A stretch of DNA of 64,000 bases, from NCBI GenBank assembly GCA_039696685.1, contig CP155566.1:1674001-1738000 (forward strand), read 5' to 3'. Each line of letters opens with the position of its first letter. Position 1 is the first letter of the stretch. Both the position numbers and the translations under genes were made by a program. This stretch comes from Vibrio sp. CDRSL-10 TSBA (GTDB lineage: Bacteria; Pseudomonadota; Gammaproteobacteria; Enterobacterales; Vibrionaceae). Shown piece by piece: positions 40,426 to 49,468 of the stretch. A model generated the notes under the pieces. That model was not told where the DNA came from, did no database searches, and saw only the letters and a list, made by a program, of their open reading frames with translations.

Positions 40426-41463
40426 ATGAAAAGTAAACTGTATGCTGGCGCTTTGTGTGCTGCGACTCTATTCACAAGTAACGTGATGGCTGAAGACCAA
40501 GAACTGTATTTCTACAACTGGTCTGAATATATTCCTAATGAAGTCCTCGAAGACTTCACTAAGGAAACCGGTATTAAAGTAATCTACTCGACCTACGAGT
40601 CCAACGAAAGCATGTACGCCAAGTTGAAAACTCAGGGCGAGGGTTACGACCTGGTAGTACCTTCGACCTATTTTGTTTCAAAGATGCGTAAAGAAGGGAT
40701 GCTGCAGGAGATCGATCACTCTAAACTGAGTCATTTTGCAGACCTGGATCCTAACTATCTGAACAAATCTTTCGATCCGGATAACCACTACTCTATTCCT
40801 TATATCTGGGGCGCGACCGGTATCGGTATCAACACAGATATGCTCGATAAATCTTCTGTTAAAAACTGGGGCGATCTTTGGGATAGCAAGTGGGAAGGCC
40901 AGTTGATGATGATGGACGATTCGCGTGAAGTGTTCCACATCGCATTGAGTAAGTTAGGCTATTCACCGAACACCACCAATCCAAAAGAGATTGAAGCGGC
41001 GTTCCACGAATTGCAGAAGCTGATGCCGAATGTATTGGTATTCAACTCAGATTTCCCGGCTAACCCTTATCTGGCTGGCGAAGTATCGCTGGGTATGCTG
41101 TGGAATGGTTCTGCGTACATGGCTCGCGAAGAAGGCGCACCGATTGAAATTATCTGGCCGGAAAAAGGTGCGATTTTCTGGATGGACAGCCTGGCTATCC
41201 CATCCGGTGCTAAAAACGTTGAGGCCGCTCATAAGATGATCGACTTCCTGCTTCGCCCGGATAATGCAGCGAAAATTGCAATGGAAATTGGTTATCCGAC
41301 GCCGGTAAAAGCGGCTTACCCGCTGCTGCCAAAAGAGTTTGCTAACGACCCGAACATCTTCCCGCCACAATCGGTAATGGAAAGTGGTGAATGGCAGGAC
41401 GAAGTTGGTGAAGCGGCTGCGCTGTACGAAGAGTACTTCCAGAAGCTGAAAGTAAATAACTAA
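40426..41463 (+). CDS. potD: Polyamine-binding periplasmic protein PotD (second copy)
   Basis: This 345-residue protein has a signal peptide ending SNVMA and the classic start EDQELYFYNWSEYIPNEVLEDFTKETG. It is clearly a paralogue of the preceding gene, sharing long blocks such as VIYSTYESNE and GYDLVVPSTYFVSKMR. A terminator separates the two, so it can be expressed apart from potABCD. In V. cholerae two such genes occur, with the second annotated as the norspermidine/spermidine sensor-like paralogue; which ligand this one binds is not shown. Confidence 0.92.
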   Translation: MKSKLYAGALCAATLFTSNVMAEDQELYFYNWSEYIPNEVLEDFTKETGIKVIYSTYESNESMYAKLKTQGEGYDLVVPSTYFVSKMRKEGMLQEIDHSKLSHFADLDPNYLNKSFDPDNHYSIPYIWGATGIGINTDMLDKSSVKNWGDLWDSKWEGQLMMMDDSREVFHIALSKLGYSPNTTNPKEIEAAFHELQKLMPNVLVFNSDFPANPYLAGEVSLGMLWNGSAYMAREEGAPIEIIWPEKGAIFWMDSLAIPSGAKNVEAAHKMIDFLLRPDNAAKIAMEIGYPTPVKAAYPLLPKEFANDPNIFPPQSVMESGEWQDEVGEAAALYEEYFQKLKVNN

Positions 41464-41509
41464 TCCTTTGCGATGTGTCTGACCACGTCAGACAATCCAG
41501 TGATTATCA

Positions 41510-41550
41510 AACAATCACCACCGCCCAAGGCGGTGGTTTAGGGATGACAA
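41510..41550 (+). repeat. Palindromic 41-bp repeat, copy 1
   Basis: It contains CCACCGCC-CAA-GGCGGTGG followed by TTTAG and ATGACAA. It is about 90% identical to 42471-42511, in the same orientation. The two copies flank cobB. There is no transposase in the window. It may be a REP or Vibrio palindromic repeat. Confidence 0.75.
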
Positions 41551-41553
41551 GCA

Positions 41554-41580
41554 AAAGCGGCTCGATTGAGCCGCTTTTTT
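41554..41580. terminator. Bidirectional terminator between potD and cobB
   Basis: AAAGCGGCTC (41554-41563) pairs with GAGCCGCTTT (41568-41577) around GATT, with T-runs on both strands. Confidence 0.88.
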
Positions 41581-41603
41581 ATATCGGTCACCCAATGATT
41601 TTA

Positions 41604-42341
41604 TCATGCGTGCTTGCAATCGGGTGCCTGCATGGCAAGCAGTTCATCCACCAACCGTGGTACTTCCACACTGGCTTTACCGTAACGTTTCTCAGCAAAT
41701 TCCGTTTCAACTGCACTCGGTTCCAGGTTAATTTCAATCGTATGTGCACCGTGCATTTTCGCATCATGTACGAAACCGGCCGCAGGATAGACGACGCCCG
41801 ATGTGCCAATCGAAATAAACAAATCGGCTTGTTCTAACGCCTCATAGATTTCACCCATACGCAGCGGCATCTCCCCAAACCAGACAATATGAGGACGTAA
41901 CTGAGACGGGATTTGGCAGCAGTGACATAAATCGCCACTGACCAGATCGTCTTTCTGCTCGATCACCTGATTGGTCACAGCGCAGCGCGCTTTGAGCAGC
42001 TCACCGTGCATGTGGATCACGTGTTCGCTGCCGCCCCGTTCATGCAGGTTGTCGATATTCTGAGTGATGACGGTGACTTTACCGTCCAGTTCTTTTTCCA
42101 GCCGGCCAAGGGCGATATGGGCCGCATTAGGCTCGATGGTTGCGGATTGCAGCTTCCGGCGGCGTTGGTTATAGAAATCCTGAACCAGATCCGGGTTTCG
42201 CTCAAAGCCTTCGGGCGTGGCGACATCCTCGATGCGGTGGTCTTCCCACAATCCATCCTGAGCACGAAAAGTTTGAATACCCGACTCTGCCGAGATACCA
42301 GCGCCAGTCAGAATGACAACGTTGCGATACGGAAAATTCAT
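41604..42341 (-). CDS. cobB: NAD-dependent protein deacylase (sirtuin) CobB
   Basis: This 245-residue enzyme removes acetyl or succinyl groups from lysines using NAD. It has the NAD site [15 protein letters not shown], Tyr57 and Arg60 in FYNQRR (the class III pair that binds succinyl-lysine), [12 protein letters not shown], the catalytic His in VIHMHGEL and four zinc cysteines (ARC, LCHCC; the spacing of the first pair is longer than CxxC). It stands alone between two palindromic repeats. Confidence 0.93.
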   Translation of the reverse strand: MNFPYRNVVILTGAGISAESGIQTFRAQDGLWEDHRIEDVATPEGFERNPDLVQDFYNQRRRKLQSATIEPNAAHIALGRLEKELDGKVTVITQNIDNLHERGGSEHVIHMHGELLKARCAVTNQVIEQKDDLVSGDLCHCCQIPSQLRPHIVWFGEMPLRMGEIYEALEQADLFISIGTSGVVYPAAGFVHDAKMHGAHTIEINLEPSAVETEFAEKRYGKASVEVPRLVDELLAMQAPDCKHA

Positions 42342-42470
42342 ACAACATCCTTTTATTTTACTTTTCTGCTAGCTTAGCACCGATATACCGACAACCCCAG
42401 TGCTGCGGATTAGACCATAGTCGGAATTTACAGCGCTCCTCGCCTGTTCTGTGACTGCAAACGCGCCTTA

Positions 42471-42511
42471 AACAATCCCCACCGTCCAAGGCGGTGGTTT
42501 AAGAATGACAA
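42471..42511 (+). repeat. Palindromic 41-bp repeat, copy 2
   Basis: See 41510-41550. Here the first arm is CCACCGTC, one mismatch in the stem. Confidence 0.7.
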
Positions 42512-42516
42512 CAACG

Positions 42517-42542
42517 AAAAAGAGCAGGCTCTCGCCTGCTCT
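42517..42542 (-). terminator. Terminator after amtB
   Basis: On the minus strand AGAGCAGGC and GCCTGCTCT form a stem around GAGA, followed by TTTTC. Confidence 0.82.
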
Positions 42543-42595
42543 CTCTGATCTAATGATGACAGCATTGTGTCACTGACGCTTGAATCTTTTCCGGT

Positions 42596-43817
42596 TTACT
42601 CTTCGTTAACCGATGAGATCTTGTGAATCGCTAGGTCCGCGCCATTGAATTCATCTTCTTCAGAAAGACGTAACCCCATCACAGCATTCAGCGTACCGTA
42701 CACCACAAACGCACCAATCAGCGCAACCGCAATGCCCATCAGCGTACCCATCACCTGAACGGAAAGACTCACGCCGCCCAAGCCACCCAGCGCTTTCTGG
42801 CCAAAAATACCCGCAGCAATACCACCCCAGGCACCGCACACACCATGCAGCGGCCACACGCCAAGTACGTCGTCGATCTTGGTTTTATTCTGAACGTAAG
42901 TAAATAGCCATACAAACAGCACACCCGCAACGAGGCCTGTGATCAGAGCGCCCAGCGGATGCATCAGGTCAGAAACCGGCACACACTGCAACCAAACCGG
43001 CTAACGGACCGTTGTGGATAAAGCCCGGGTCGTTTTTGCCTGCGATCAGAGCTGCCAGAATACCGCCGACCATCGCCATCAGCGAGTTCATCGCAACCAG
43101 TCCACTGATGCCATTGAGTGTTTGTGCTGACATCACGTTAAAGCCAAACCAGCCAACACACAAAATCCAGGCACCCAATGCCAGGAAAGGAATATTCGAC
43201 GGTGCAAAGTTAGTGTGTTTACCCGCGCGGATACGCCCTTTGCGCATTCCCAGGAAGATCACCGCAACCAATGCAATCCAGCCGCCAACGCCGTGGACCA
43301 CAACTGAGCCGGCAAAATCATGGAAGCCTGCACCCATACTGGTTTCAAACCAGTCCTGGATACCGTAGTTGCCATTCCAGATAATTCCTTCGAAAAACGG
43401 GTAAACCAGACCAACGGTGAAAAAGGTTGCCAGCAAGATCGGATAAAAACGAGCTCTTTCGGCAATACCGCCAGATACGATAGCCGGAATGGCCGCCGCA
43501 AAAGTCAGCAGGAAGAAGAACTTCACCAGCTCGTAGCCATTACCCTGAGCCAGTGTTTCTGCGTCAGCAAAGAAGTTAGCGCCATAAGCGATCCAGTAAC
43601 CGATGAAGAAGTAGGCCACGGTCGATATACCAAAATCGGCCAGAATCTTGACCAGTGCGTTGACCTGGTTCTTTTTACGTACGGTCCCTACTTCCAGAAA
43701 TGCAAAACCTGCATGCATCAAAAACACCATAATGGCGCCAAGCAGTAAAAATAAGGTATCTGAACTTTGGGTCAGGGTTTGTACGGCACCATGTACCTGA
43801 CTTACTGTTTCATTCAT
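42596..43817 (-). CDS. amtB: Ammonium transporter (split)
   Basis: This trimeric membrane channel moves ammonium into the cell. The repaired protein is 406 residues with 11 helices. Family blocks include MHAGFAFLEVGTVRKKN, DFAGSVVVHGVGGW and GSDLMHPLGALITG. The start MNETVSQVHG has GGAG upstream. An extra A on the plus strand at 42973-42975 splits it; repair gives AVCAGSDLMHPLGAL. A sigma-54 type promoter lies 102 bases upstream (43919-43934). No glnK gene accompanies it. Confidence 0.93.
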
Positions 43818-43877
43818 TCTCGTAATACTCCATAGCAAAAATAAACGCGCACAAAACAAGTGCTACTCAATTTTTAT

Positions 43878-43894
43878 CTCACCATTTTGGTGAG
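43878..43894. promoter_or_regulatory. Palindrome in the amtB leader
   Basis: CTCACC-ATTTT-GGTGAG is a perfect inverted repeat. It resembles an NtrC site (GCACCA...TGGTGC) but lies downstream of the presumed start of transcription. Confidence 0.4.
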
Positions 43895-43918
43895 TGAATT
43901 ATAATTTTCGTTAGATAG

Positions 43919-43934
43919 AGCAAAATATGTTCCA
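43919..43934 (-). promoter_or_regulatory. Sigma-54 type promoter for amtB
   Basis: Minus strand TGGAACATATTTTGCT matches TGGCACGNNNNTTGCW with GG and GC at the required 12-base spacing. NtrC/sigma-54 control of amtB is established in related bacteria. Confidence 0.65.
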
Positions 43935-44192
43935 ACTATCTACAACTCAGTTAATAATCATGATTTTATAATTAATGCTATGATTTATAACGGTTTAATT
44001 GCGTGCGCCAGTAGCACGAACATGGCACCATCACTTCATTGCAATAACTTAAACGCACCAATTTGGATCGTTAGCACCAATTATGAGCGCACAAAGATGT
44101 AGCAATAAAGTTAACAACTTGGCTTGCTTACGAAAAGGCCGCCACTTCTGAGCGGTGTCATTTGAGTAACAGAGCAGATAATGAGGCCGGAT
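43935..44192. other. Intergenic region between amtB and fdh operon end
   Basis: No gene seen. It could hold NtrC sites for the amtB promoter; I could not pick a convincing one. Confidence 0.5.
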
Positions 44193-44222
44193 AAAAAAAC
44201 ACCCGGACAATGCCGGGTGTTT
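44193..44222 (-). terminator. Terminator at the end of the formate dehydrogenase operon
   Basis: On the minus strand AACACCCGG pairs with CCGGGTGTT and is followed by T7. Confidence 0.92.
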
Positions 44223-44244
44223 GACTGCGATGGTAAAGCATACC

Positions 44245-44667
44245 TTAAAGGTTTGGCCCTTTTGACGGCTTATGAGGAATGTCACTTTTGAGCTGCTGCA
44301 TGCCTTGGAACATGCGTACCACCCAAATCGTAATCGCAAATAAGGCGATTAAAGCACCTAAATATGGGATTAATGATCCGACTGTCGTCAGCCAGCTGTG
44401 GGCGTACCAATATCGGTTTACTCCCATAATTAATCCATTGGTGGTCGCCACCGAGACAATCAGCACGACAAAGAAAGTCAGGAACAAAAAGAAAGTGCGA
44501 ATCAGGCCATAGTAATGTGAATTCGCCACGTCACCATCTTCATTCTTGTCCAGGCGATAGCCCGCGTAAATAATCCCGATAACACCTGAAAGCAGGCAGG
44601 TAAACGGTGTCAGCAGGCTGGCAATGTAAACAAACCACACCGAATTATTCTGGCTAGCGGGTTTCAT
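44245..44667 (-). CDS. Small four-helix membrane protein in the fdh operon
   Basis: This 140-residue protein has about four hydrophobic segments (VWFVYIASLLTPFTCLLSGVIGIIYAGY, IRTFFLFLTFFVVLIVSVAT). It resembles DUF4870-type membrane proteins; the function is unknown. An AAGGAG precedes the ATG, which overlaps the gamma subunit gene by 14 bases. A terminator follows 22 bases after it, so it is the last gene of the fdh transcript. Confidence 0.75.
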   Translation of the reverse strand: MKPASQNNSVWFVYIASLLTPFTCLLSGVIGIIYAGYRLDKNEDGDVANSHYYGLIRTFFLFLTFFVVLIVSVATTNGLIMGVNRYWYAHSWLTTVGSLIPYLGALIALFAITIWVVRMFQGMQQLKSDIPHKPSKGPNL

Positions 44668-45718
44668 GCTTTGGCTCCTTATTGACCGTCGTTGTGCTGG
44701 CAGACGTTTCCGCAGGTTCAATCTGTCCCTGCTCTTTCATCTCTTCATACCACAGGTCATGATGCTCTTTGGCCCAGGTTTCATCGACTTTACCGGTCAC
44801 CATCCCTTCCAGCGCCCCTTCCATACCAAACAAACCGATATAGATATGGAAAATAAATCCGCAAATCAGCACCAGTGCAGAAATCATATGCACCAGATTG
44901 GAAAGCTCCATATCACGTCGGGTCTGGCCAAAAATTGGGAAATCAAGGATCAGACCACTGGCTGCGACAAACGCGCCGACGAAAATCAGCATCCAGTAAA
45001 CGATTTTTTCACCACCATTAGAGAAACCGGCGGACGGATGCGTGCCCTTGTGCTTGCCAAACATACCGCCAAACTTCATAAACCACTGTAAGTCCACTTT
45101 ATCAAACAGGGATTTCTTCCACCATTTGAACAACATACATAACAGCAGCAGGAAGAATAGCGGCCCCATATAGTTGTGGTACTGCTTCGCGGTATAAACA
45201 AGAAAGCCCCACACTTCAGACGGCACATAAGGTTTTAAAAAATGTTTACCGTAGACTAACGTCAGCCCGCTGAATGCCAGGGTCAGAAAAGTAAACGCCA
45301 TGCTCCAGTGCATCGCGCGATCCAGCCGCGACCAGCGTTTAATTTTACGCCCGGTACGAGGCTTACTCAGCATGATTGGCCCCATCAGCACGTAGGCCAG
45401 GATGACCATCGCGATACTGCCAAAAATTGCAATCGCACCTGCCGGTGACATCCACTTCTCTTTCAGTATGTACCAGGCTTCTCCGGGCGCACTGATCAAT
45501 ACGCCGTGTTCCGAACCTTGCGAAGTGGTATAGCCCGCTTCACCATTACGGATCTGACGCCAGTAATCTGCGCCGGCCAGTTGCGTGAACTCTCTTTGCG
45601 CCACATCGGGTTTGCTTTGCTGCTCAGCAAACGAAGGCTGTACAGCAAAGAGCATCAGTGCTGCCAGTAATGGCAGCACAAAATGCATGGCGCGCGTCAT
45701 CAAATGTCGCATCACCAT
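44654..45718 (-). CDS. fdhC: Formate dehydrogenase gamma subunit (membrane cytochrome b)
   Basis: This 354-residue protein has a signal-like N-terminus and membrane helices with haem-ligand histidines (RAMHWSMAFTF, KQYHNYMGPLFF, LVHMISALVLICGFIFHIYIG). It anchors the enzyme and passes electrons to quinone. Gene-symbol usage varies. AAGGAG precedes the ATG, which overlaps the beta subunit stop (TAATG). Confidence 0.92.
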   Translation of the reverse strand: MVMRHLMTRAMHFVLPLLAALMLFAVQPSFAEQQSKPDVAQREFTQLAGADYWRQIRNGEAGYTTSQGSEHGVLISAPGEAWYILKEKWMSPAGAIAIFGSIAMVILAYVLMGPIMLSKPRTGRKIKRWSRLDRAMHWSMAFTFLTLAFSGLTLVYGKHFLKPYVPSEVWGFLVYTAKQYHNYMGPLFFLLLLCMLFKWWKKSLFDKVDLQWFMKFGGMFGKHKGTHPSAGFSNGGEKIVYWMLIFVGAFVAASGLILDFPIFGQTRRDMELSNLVHMISALVLICGFIFHIYIGLFGMEGALEGMVTGKVDETWAKEHHDLWYEEMKEQGQIEPAETSASTTTVNKEPKHETR

Positions 45719-46327
45719 TAACTCCTTGTTGCGTCGTAAGACAGATCTTCACCGTCGCTCCAACCTGCTCCTTTTGCGCCACGCTCAACCACACGTTGAC
45801 GGAAGATATCAGAGACCGTCTCCGCATCACCGGCCATCAGTGCCTTGGTTGAACACAGAGAAGCACACATCGGTAGCTTACCTTCGGCAATGCGGTTCGC
45901 ACCGTATTTCTTACGCTCTTCCTCAGAGCCTGGTTCTGTCTCCGGACCACCGGCACAGAAGGTACATTTGTCCATTTTGCCGCGTTCGCCAAATGCTGAG
46001 GTTTTCGGGAACTGCGGCGCGCCGAAACGGACAGGCAAACAGGCAGTAACCACAACCAATACACAGATCTTTGTTGTGCAGCACAATGCCATCTTCGGTA
46101 TGAACAAAGCAGTCGGCCGGACACACCGCCATACACGGTGCGTCTGTACAGTGCATACAAGCAACCGAGATCGAGTTCTCGCCCGGCTCACCGTCATTGA
46201 GTGTGACAACTCGGCGGCGCTGAATGCCCCACTCTAACGCGTCGTCGTTTTCGTTTTTACATGCCGTGACACAGCCGTTACATTCGATACAGCGTTTGGT
46301 GTCACACATAAATTTCATTCTTGCCAT
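45718..46327 (-). CDS. fdhB: Formate dehydrogenase beta subunit, Fe-S (split)
   Basis: This 202-residue (repaired) ferredoxin-type subunit carries Cys groups for four [4Fe-4S] clusters: CIECNGCVTACKNE, CMHCTDAPCMAVCP, CIGCGYCLFACP, and CTFCAGG with a late MCASLC. An extra A on the plus strand at 46025-46027 splits it. Repair gives CPFGAPQFPKTSAFGERGKMDKCTFC. It relays electrons from alpha to gamma. Confidence 0.94.
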
Positions 46328-46338
46328 GATTGGGCTCC

Positions 46339-49194
46339 TTACGCCTTACGGATGTTACACAGAGTGACTTTGGTTTCCTGCATTTGGGTAGTTGGATCGT
46401 AACCGTAAGTGGTTGCGATGTTTGCAGAATCACCAACAACGTAAGGCTGAGTACCTTCCGGATATTTATTGCGTAAATCTTCACCCGAGAAGATGCCGCC
46501 AAAGTGGAACGGAATGAATGCCATGCCTGGTTTCACGCGGCGTGTCACCATAGCTTTAACATGAATTCGGCCTTTCTCAGCGCCTTCTACCCATACGTAT
46601 TCACCGTCTTTAAAGCCAAGATCGTTGGCGTCTTTCGGGTGTACCTCAACGAACATCTCCTGCTGCAGTTCAGCCAGCCAAGGGTTGGAACGGGTCTCTT
46701 CACCACCGCCTTCGTATTCAACCAGACGACCGGAAGTCAGAATAATCGGATACTCCTGCGAGACATCTTTATCCTGAATCGATTTGTACAGGGTTGGCAG
46801 ACGGTAGATAGATTCTGCGTCATCCCAGGTCGGATAATCAGCAATCAGATCACGACGCGGTGTATACAGTGGTTCACGGTGCAGCGGCACGCGATCCGGG
46901 AAGGTCCAGACGATGGCACGTGCTTTCGCATTACCAAACGGGATACAGCCATGCTTGATCGCAACACGCTGAATGCCACCGGACATATCGGTCTTCCAGT
47001 TTTTACCTTCGGCCGCCACTTTTTCTTCCGGGGTCAAATCGTCCCACCAACCCAGATGTTTCAGTAACTTGTCACTGAATTCCGGATAGCCGTCTTCGAT
47101 TTCACTGCCTTTCGAGAAGCTGTCTTCTGCCAGCAGATTTTTACCTTCAAACTCAACGCCGTAACGGGCACGGAACGTACCTCCGCCTTGCGCGACTGTC
47201 TTCGAGGTGTCATACAGAATGTGTGTGCCCGGGTGTTTCATTTCCGGTGTACCCCAGCACGGCCAAGGCAGACCATAGGTTTCCCCGTTGACCGGACCGC
47301 CTTCTGCTTCCAGACTGGTTTTGTGGAAGGTATGCCAGTTTTGCTGGTGAGCCTTGAGGCGCTCAGGGCTTTGGCCGGTGTAGCCAATGGTCCACATACC
47401 ACGGTTAAACTCGCGGGTAATGTCTTCAATAACCGGTTGGTTGTTCTCAACCCGGATGTGCTTACATAACTGCTCATCGATACCGAGTTTTTTCGCCATC
47501 AGATACATGATTTCATGGTCTGGTTTGGAGTCGAACAACGGCTCAATCACCTGATCACGCCACTGCAGCGAGCGGTTGGAAGCCGTCACACTGCCGTAAG
47601 TTTCAAACTGAGTCGTGGCCGGCAGCAGATACACGCCATCGGTACGTTCGCTCATGACGGCGGCAACGGTCGGATACGGGTCAACAATCACCATCATATC
47701 CAGCTTTTGCATCGCTTTTTTCATTTCGACGCCGCGGGTTTGCGAGTTCACCGCATGACCCCAATAGAACATGGCACGGATGTTATCGCGCTGCTCAATG
47801 TTCTTTTTGTCTTCCAGAACACCATCGATCCAGCGTGAGACAGGAATGCCCATGTTATTGATGGGTTTCTGGCCACGGTATTCGTTCTGATCAAAGCGGT
47901 TCTGTACCCACTCAAATTCCACATCCCAAACGCCACACCAGTGTTTCCATGAGCCATCGGCCAGACCGTAGTAGCCCGGTAATGTGTGAGACAGTACGCC
48001 CAGATCGGTTGCGCCCTGTACGTTGTCGTGACCACGGAAAATGTTGGCACCACCACCGGATTTACCCAGATTGCCTAACGCCAGTTCCAGTACACAATAA
48101 GCACGGGTGTTGTTGTTACCTGTGGTGTGCTGAGTACCGCCCATACACCAGACCACACAACCAGGACGGTTTTCTGACAAGATCTTGGCCGTTTTGTACA
48201 CTTCCGCTTCGCTCAGACCAGTAACACGTTCGACTTCCTGCGGGTTCCATTTCGCAACTTCGGTGCGAATTTCATCCATACCGAACACACGCTGACGAAT
48301 GAACTCTTTATCTTCCCAGTTGTTTTTGAACACATGCCACAAGATACCCCAGATAAAGGCAACGTCAGTGCCCGGGCGTAGTGAAATGTAATAGTCCGCT
48401 TTGGCCGCTGTACGGGTGCGACGCGGGTCTGCGACAACAATTTTACAGCTGTTCTTCTCTTTGGCGATCAGGATGTGCTGCATCGCAACCGGGTGCGCTT
48501 CGGCCGGGTTGGAACCAATAAACAGGATCGACTTACAATTGTGCATGTCGTTAAAGGAGTTGGTCATGGCTCCGTAACCCCAGGTATTCGCTACCCCTGC
48601 TACGGTTGTTGAGTGACAGATACGTGCCTGGTGGTCAACGTTGTTGGTTCCCCACAGTGAGGCCAGTTTGCGGAACAGATAGGCCTGTTCGTTGCTGTGT
48701 TTGGCACTGCCCAGCCAATAGACAGAGTCCGGACCTGATTCCTGACGAATACGCAGAGCTTCGTCACCAATTTCGTTGATCGCCTGATCCCAGGAGATCT
48801 TTTTCCACTGACCGCCTTCCAGTTTCATCGGGTATTTCAGACGGCGCTCACCGTGACCATGTTCACGCAGTGCGGCACCTTTAGCACAGTGGCCACCAGC
48901 GTTGAACGGGTGATCAAATGCAGGCTCCTGACCGGTCCATACACCATTTTGTACTTCGGCATAAATACCGCAACCGACCGAGCAGTGAGAACAGATGGTG
49001 CGCTTCACTTCTGTTTTCGCATTGTGATCAACTTCGGCAGCCTGGGCTTTTTTAAGCATTCCCGGTGCAAACAGTGAAGCACCGACGGCGGCACCACCAG
49101 CAGCCAGCGAAGTATTTTTCATAAACGCACGGCGGCTAATCCCAAGCGGGTTGCTGTTTTTGCTCGTGCTGTCTGAACGTTTGGTTAATCTCAT
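46339..49194 (-). CDS. fdhA: Formate dehydrogenase alpha subunit, Mo/W enzyme, Cys type
   Basis: This 951-residue catalytic subunit oxidises formate to CO2 with a bis-pterin Mo or W centre. It starts with a TAT signal (NPLGISRRAFMKN, Arg21-Arg22), then a [4Fe-4S] set Cys68, 71, 75 and 103. The metal ligand is Cys193 in RICHSTTVAG, where E. coli FdnG has selenocysteine (RVUHG). No in-frame TGA is present. AGGAG precedes the ATG. Being TAT-exported it works in the periplasm, feeding the respiratory chain. Confidence 0.95.
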   Translation of the reverse strand: MRLTKRSDSTSKNSNPLGISRRAFMKNTSLAAGGAAVGASLFAPGMLKKAQAAEVDHNAKTEVKRTICSHCSVGCGIYAEVQNGVWTGQEPAFDHPFNAGGHCAKGAALREHGHGERRLKYPMKLEGGQWKKISWDQAINEIGDEALRIRQESGPDSVYWLGSAKHSNEQAYLFRKLASLWGTNNVDHQARICHSTTVAGVANTWGYGAMTNSFNDMHNCKSILFIGSNPAEAHPVAMQHILIAKEKNSCKIVVADPRRTRTAAKADYYISLRPGTDVAFIWGILWHVFKNNWEDKEFIRQRVFGMDEIRTEVAKWNPQEVERVTGLSEAEVYKTAKILSENRPGCVVWCMGGTQHTTGNNNTRAYCVLELALGNLGKSGGGANIFRGHDNVQGATDLGVLSHTLPGYYGLADGSWKHWCGVWDVEFEWVQNRFDQNEYRGQKPINNMGIPVSRWIDGVLEDKKNIEQRDNIRAMFYWGHAVNSQTRGVEMKKAMQKLDMMVIVDPYPTVAAVMSERTDGVYLLPATTQFETYGSVTASNRSLQWRDQVIEPLFDSKPDHEIMYLMAKKLGIDEQLCKHIRVENNQPVIEDITREFNRGMWTIGYTGQSPERLKAHQQNWHTFHKTSLEAEGGPVNGETYGLPWPCWGTPEMKHPGTHILYDTSKTVAQGGGTFRARYGVEFEGKNLLAEDSFSKGSEIEDGYPEFSDKLLKHLGWWDDLTPEEKVAAEGKNWKTDMSGGIQRVAIKHGCIPFGNAKARAIVWTFPDRVPLHREPLYTPRRDLIADYPTWDDAESIYRLPTLYKSIQDKDVSQEYPIILTSGRLVEYEGGGEETRSNPWLAELQQEMFVEVHPKDANDLGFKDGEYVWVEGAEKGRIHVKAMVTRRVKPGMAFIPFHFGGIFSGEDLRNKYPEGTQPYVVGDSANIATTYGYDPTTQMQETKVTLCNIRKA

Positions 49195-49204
49195 CGCTGC
49201 GCTC

Positions 49205-49412
49205 CTATAGCGTGTCGTAGTAATCACGAATGTGCTGGGTTTCGTGATACCCTTTTTTCAGTTCATTCTTATTTGCCTGGACCGGTGTTTCACTGGCGAC
49301 GGCTTGCTGGGAAACACCCGCAACGACCGCACCTGCGACCGCTGCAGTTTCCCAACCCTTTCAGCAGATCACGTCTGCTTTGGTTGATGTCTTTTTGTTC
49401 TTTTTTCATCAT
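49205..49412 (-). CDS. Formate dehydrogenase region TAT-target peptide (split)
   Basis: The repaired product is 68 residues. It begins MMKKEQKDINQSRRDLLKGL with a twin-arginine motif, has a hydrophobic stretch, and ends KNELKKGYHETQHIRDYYDTL. This is the known small TAT family found before formate dehydrogenase alpha genes; its role is unclear. An extra T on the plus strand at 49348-49350 hides it from a simple ORF search. It lies 10 bases before fdhA. Confidence 0.88.
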
Positions 49413-49468
49413 TGCTTCCTTTATCCGTTCTTGCGGTTACCCGCATGACTGGAGCCTGTGTTGATCTT

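Noticed and set aside
43878..43894. Firm call of an NtrC enhancer for amtB
   Set aside because: The palindrome lies downstream of the -24/-12 element and its outer bases do not fit NtrC sites; kept only as a low-confidence element.
48600..48640. Selenocysteine codon and SECIS in fdhA
   Set aside because: The position is a normal Cys codon and the frame has no TGA.
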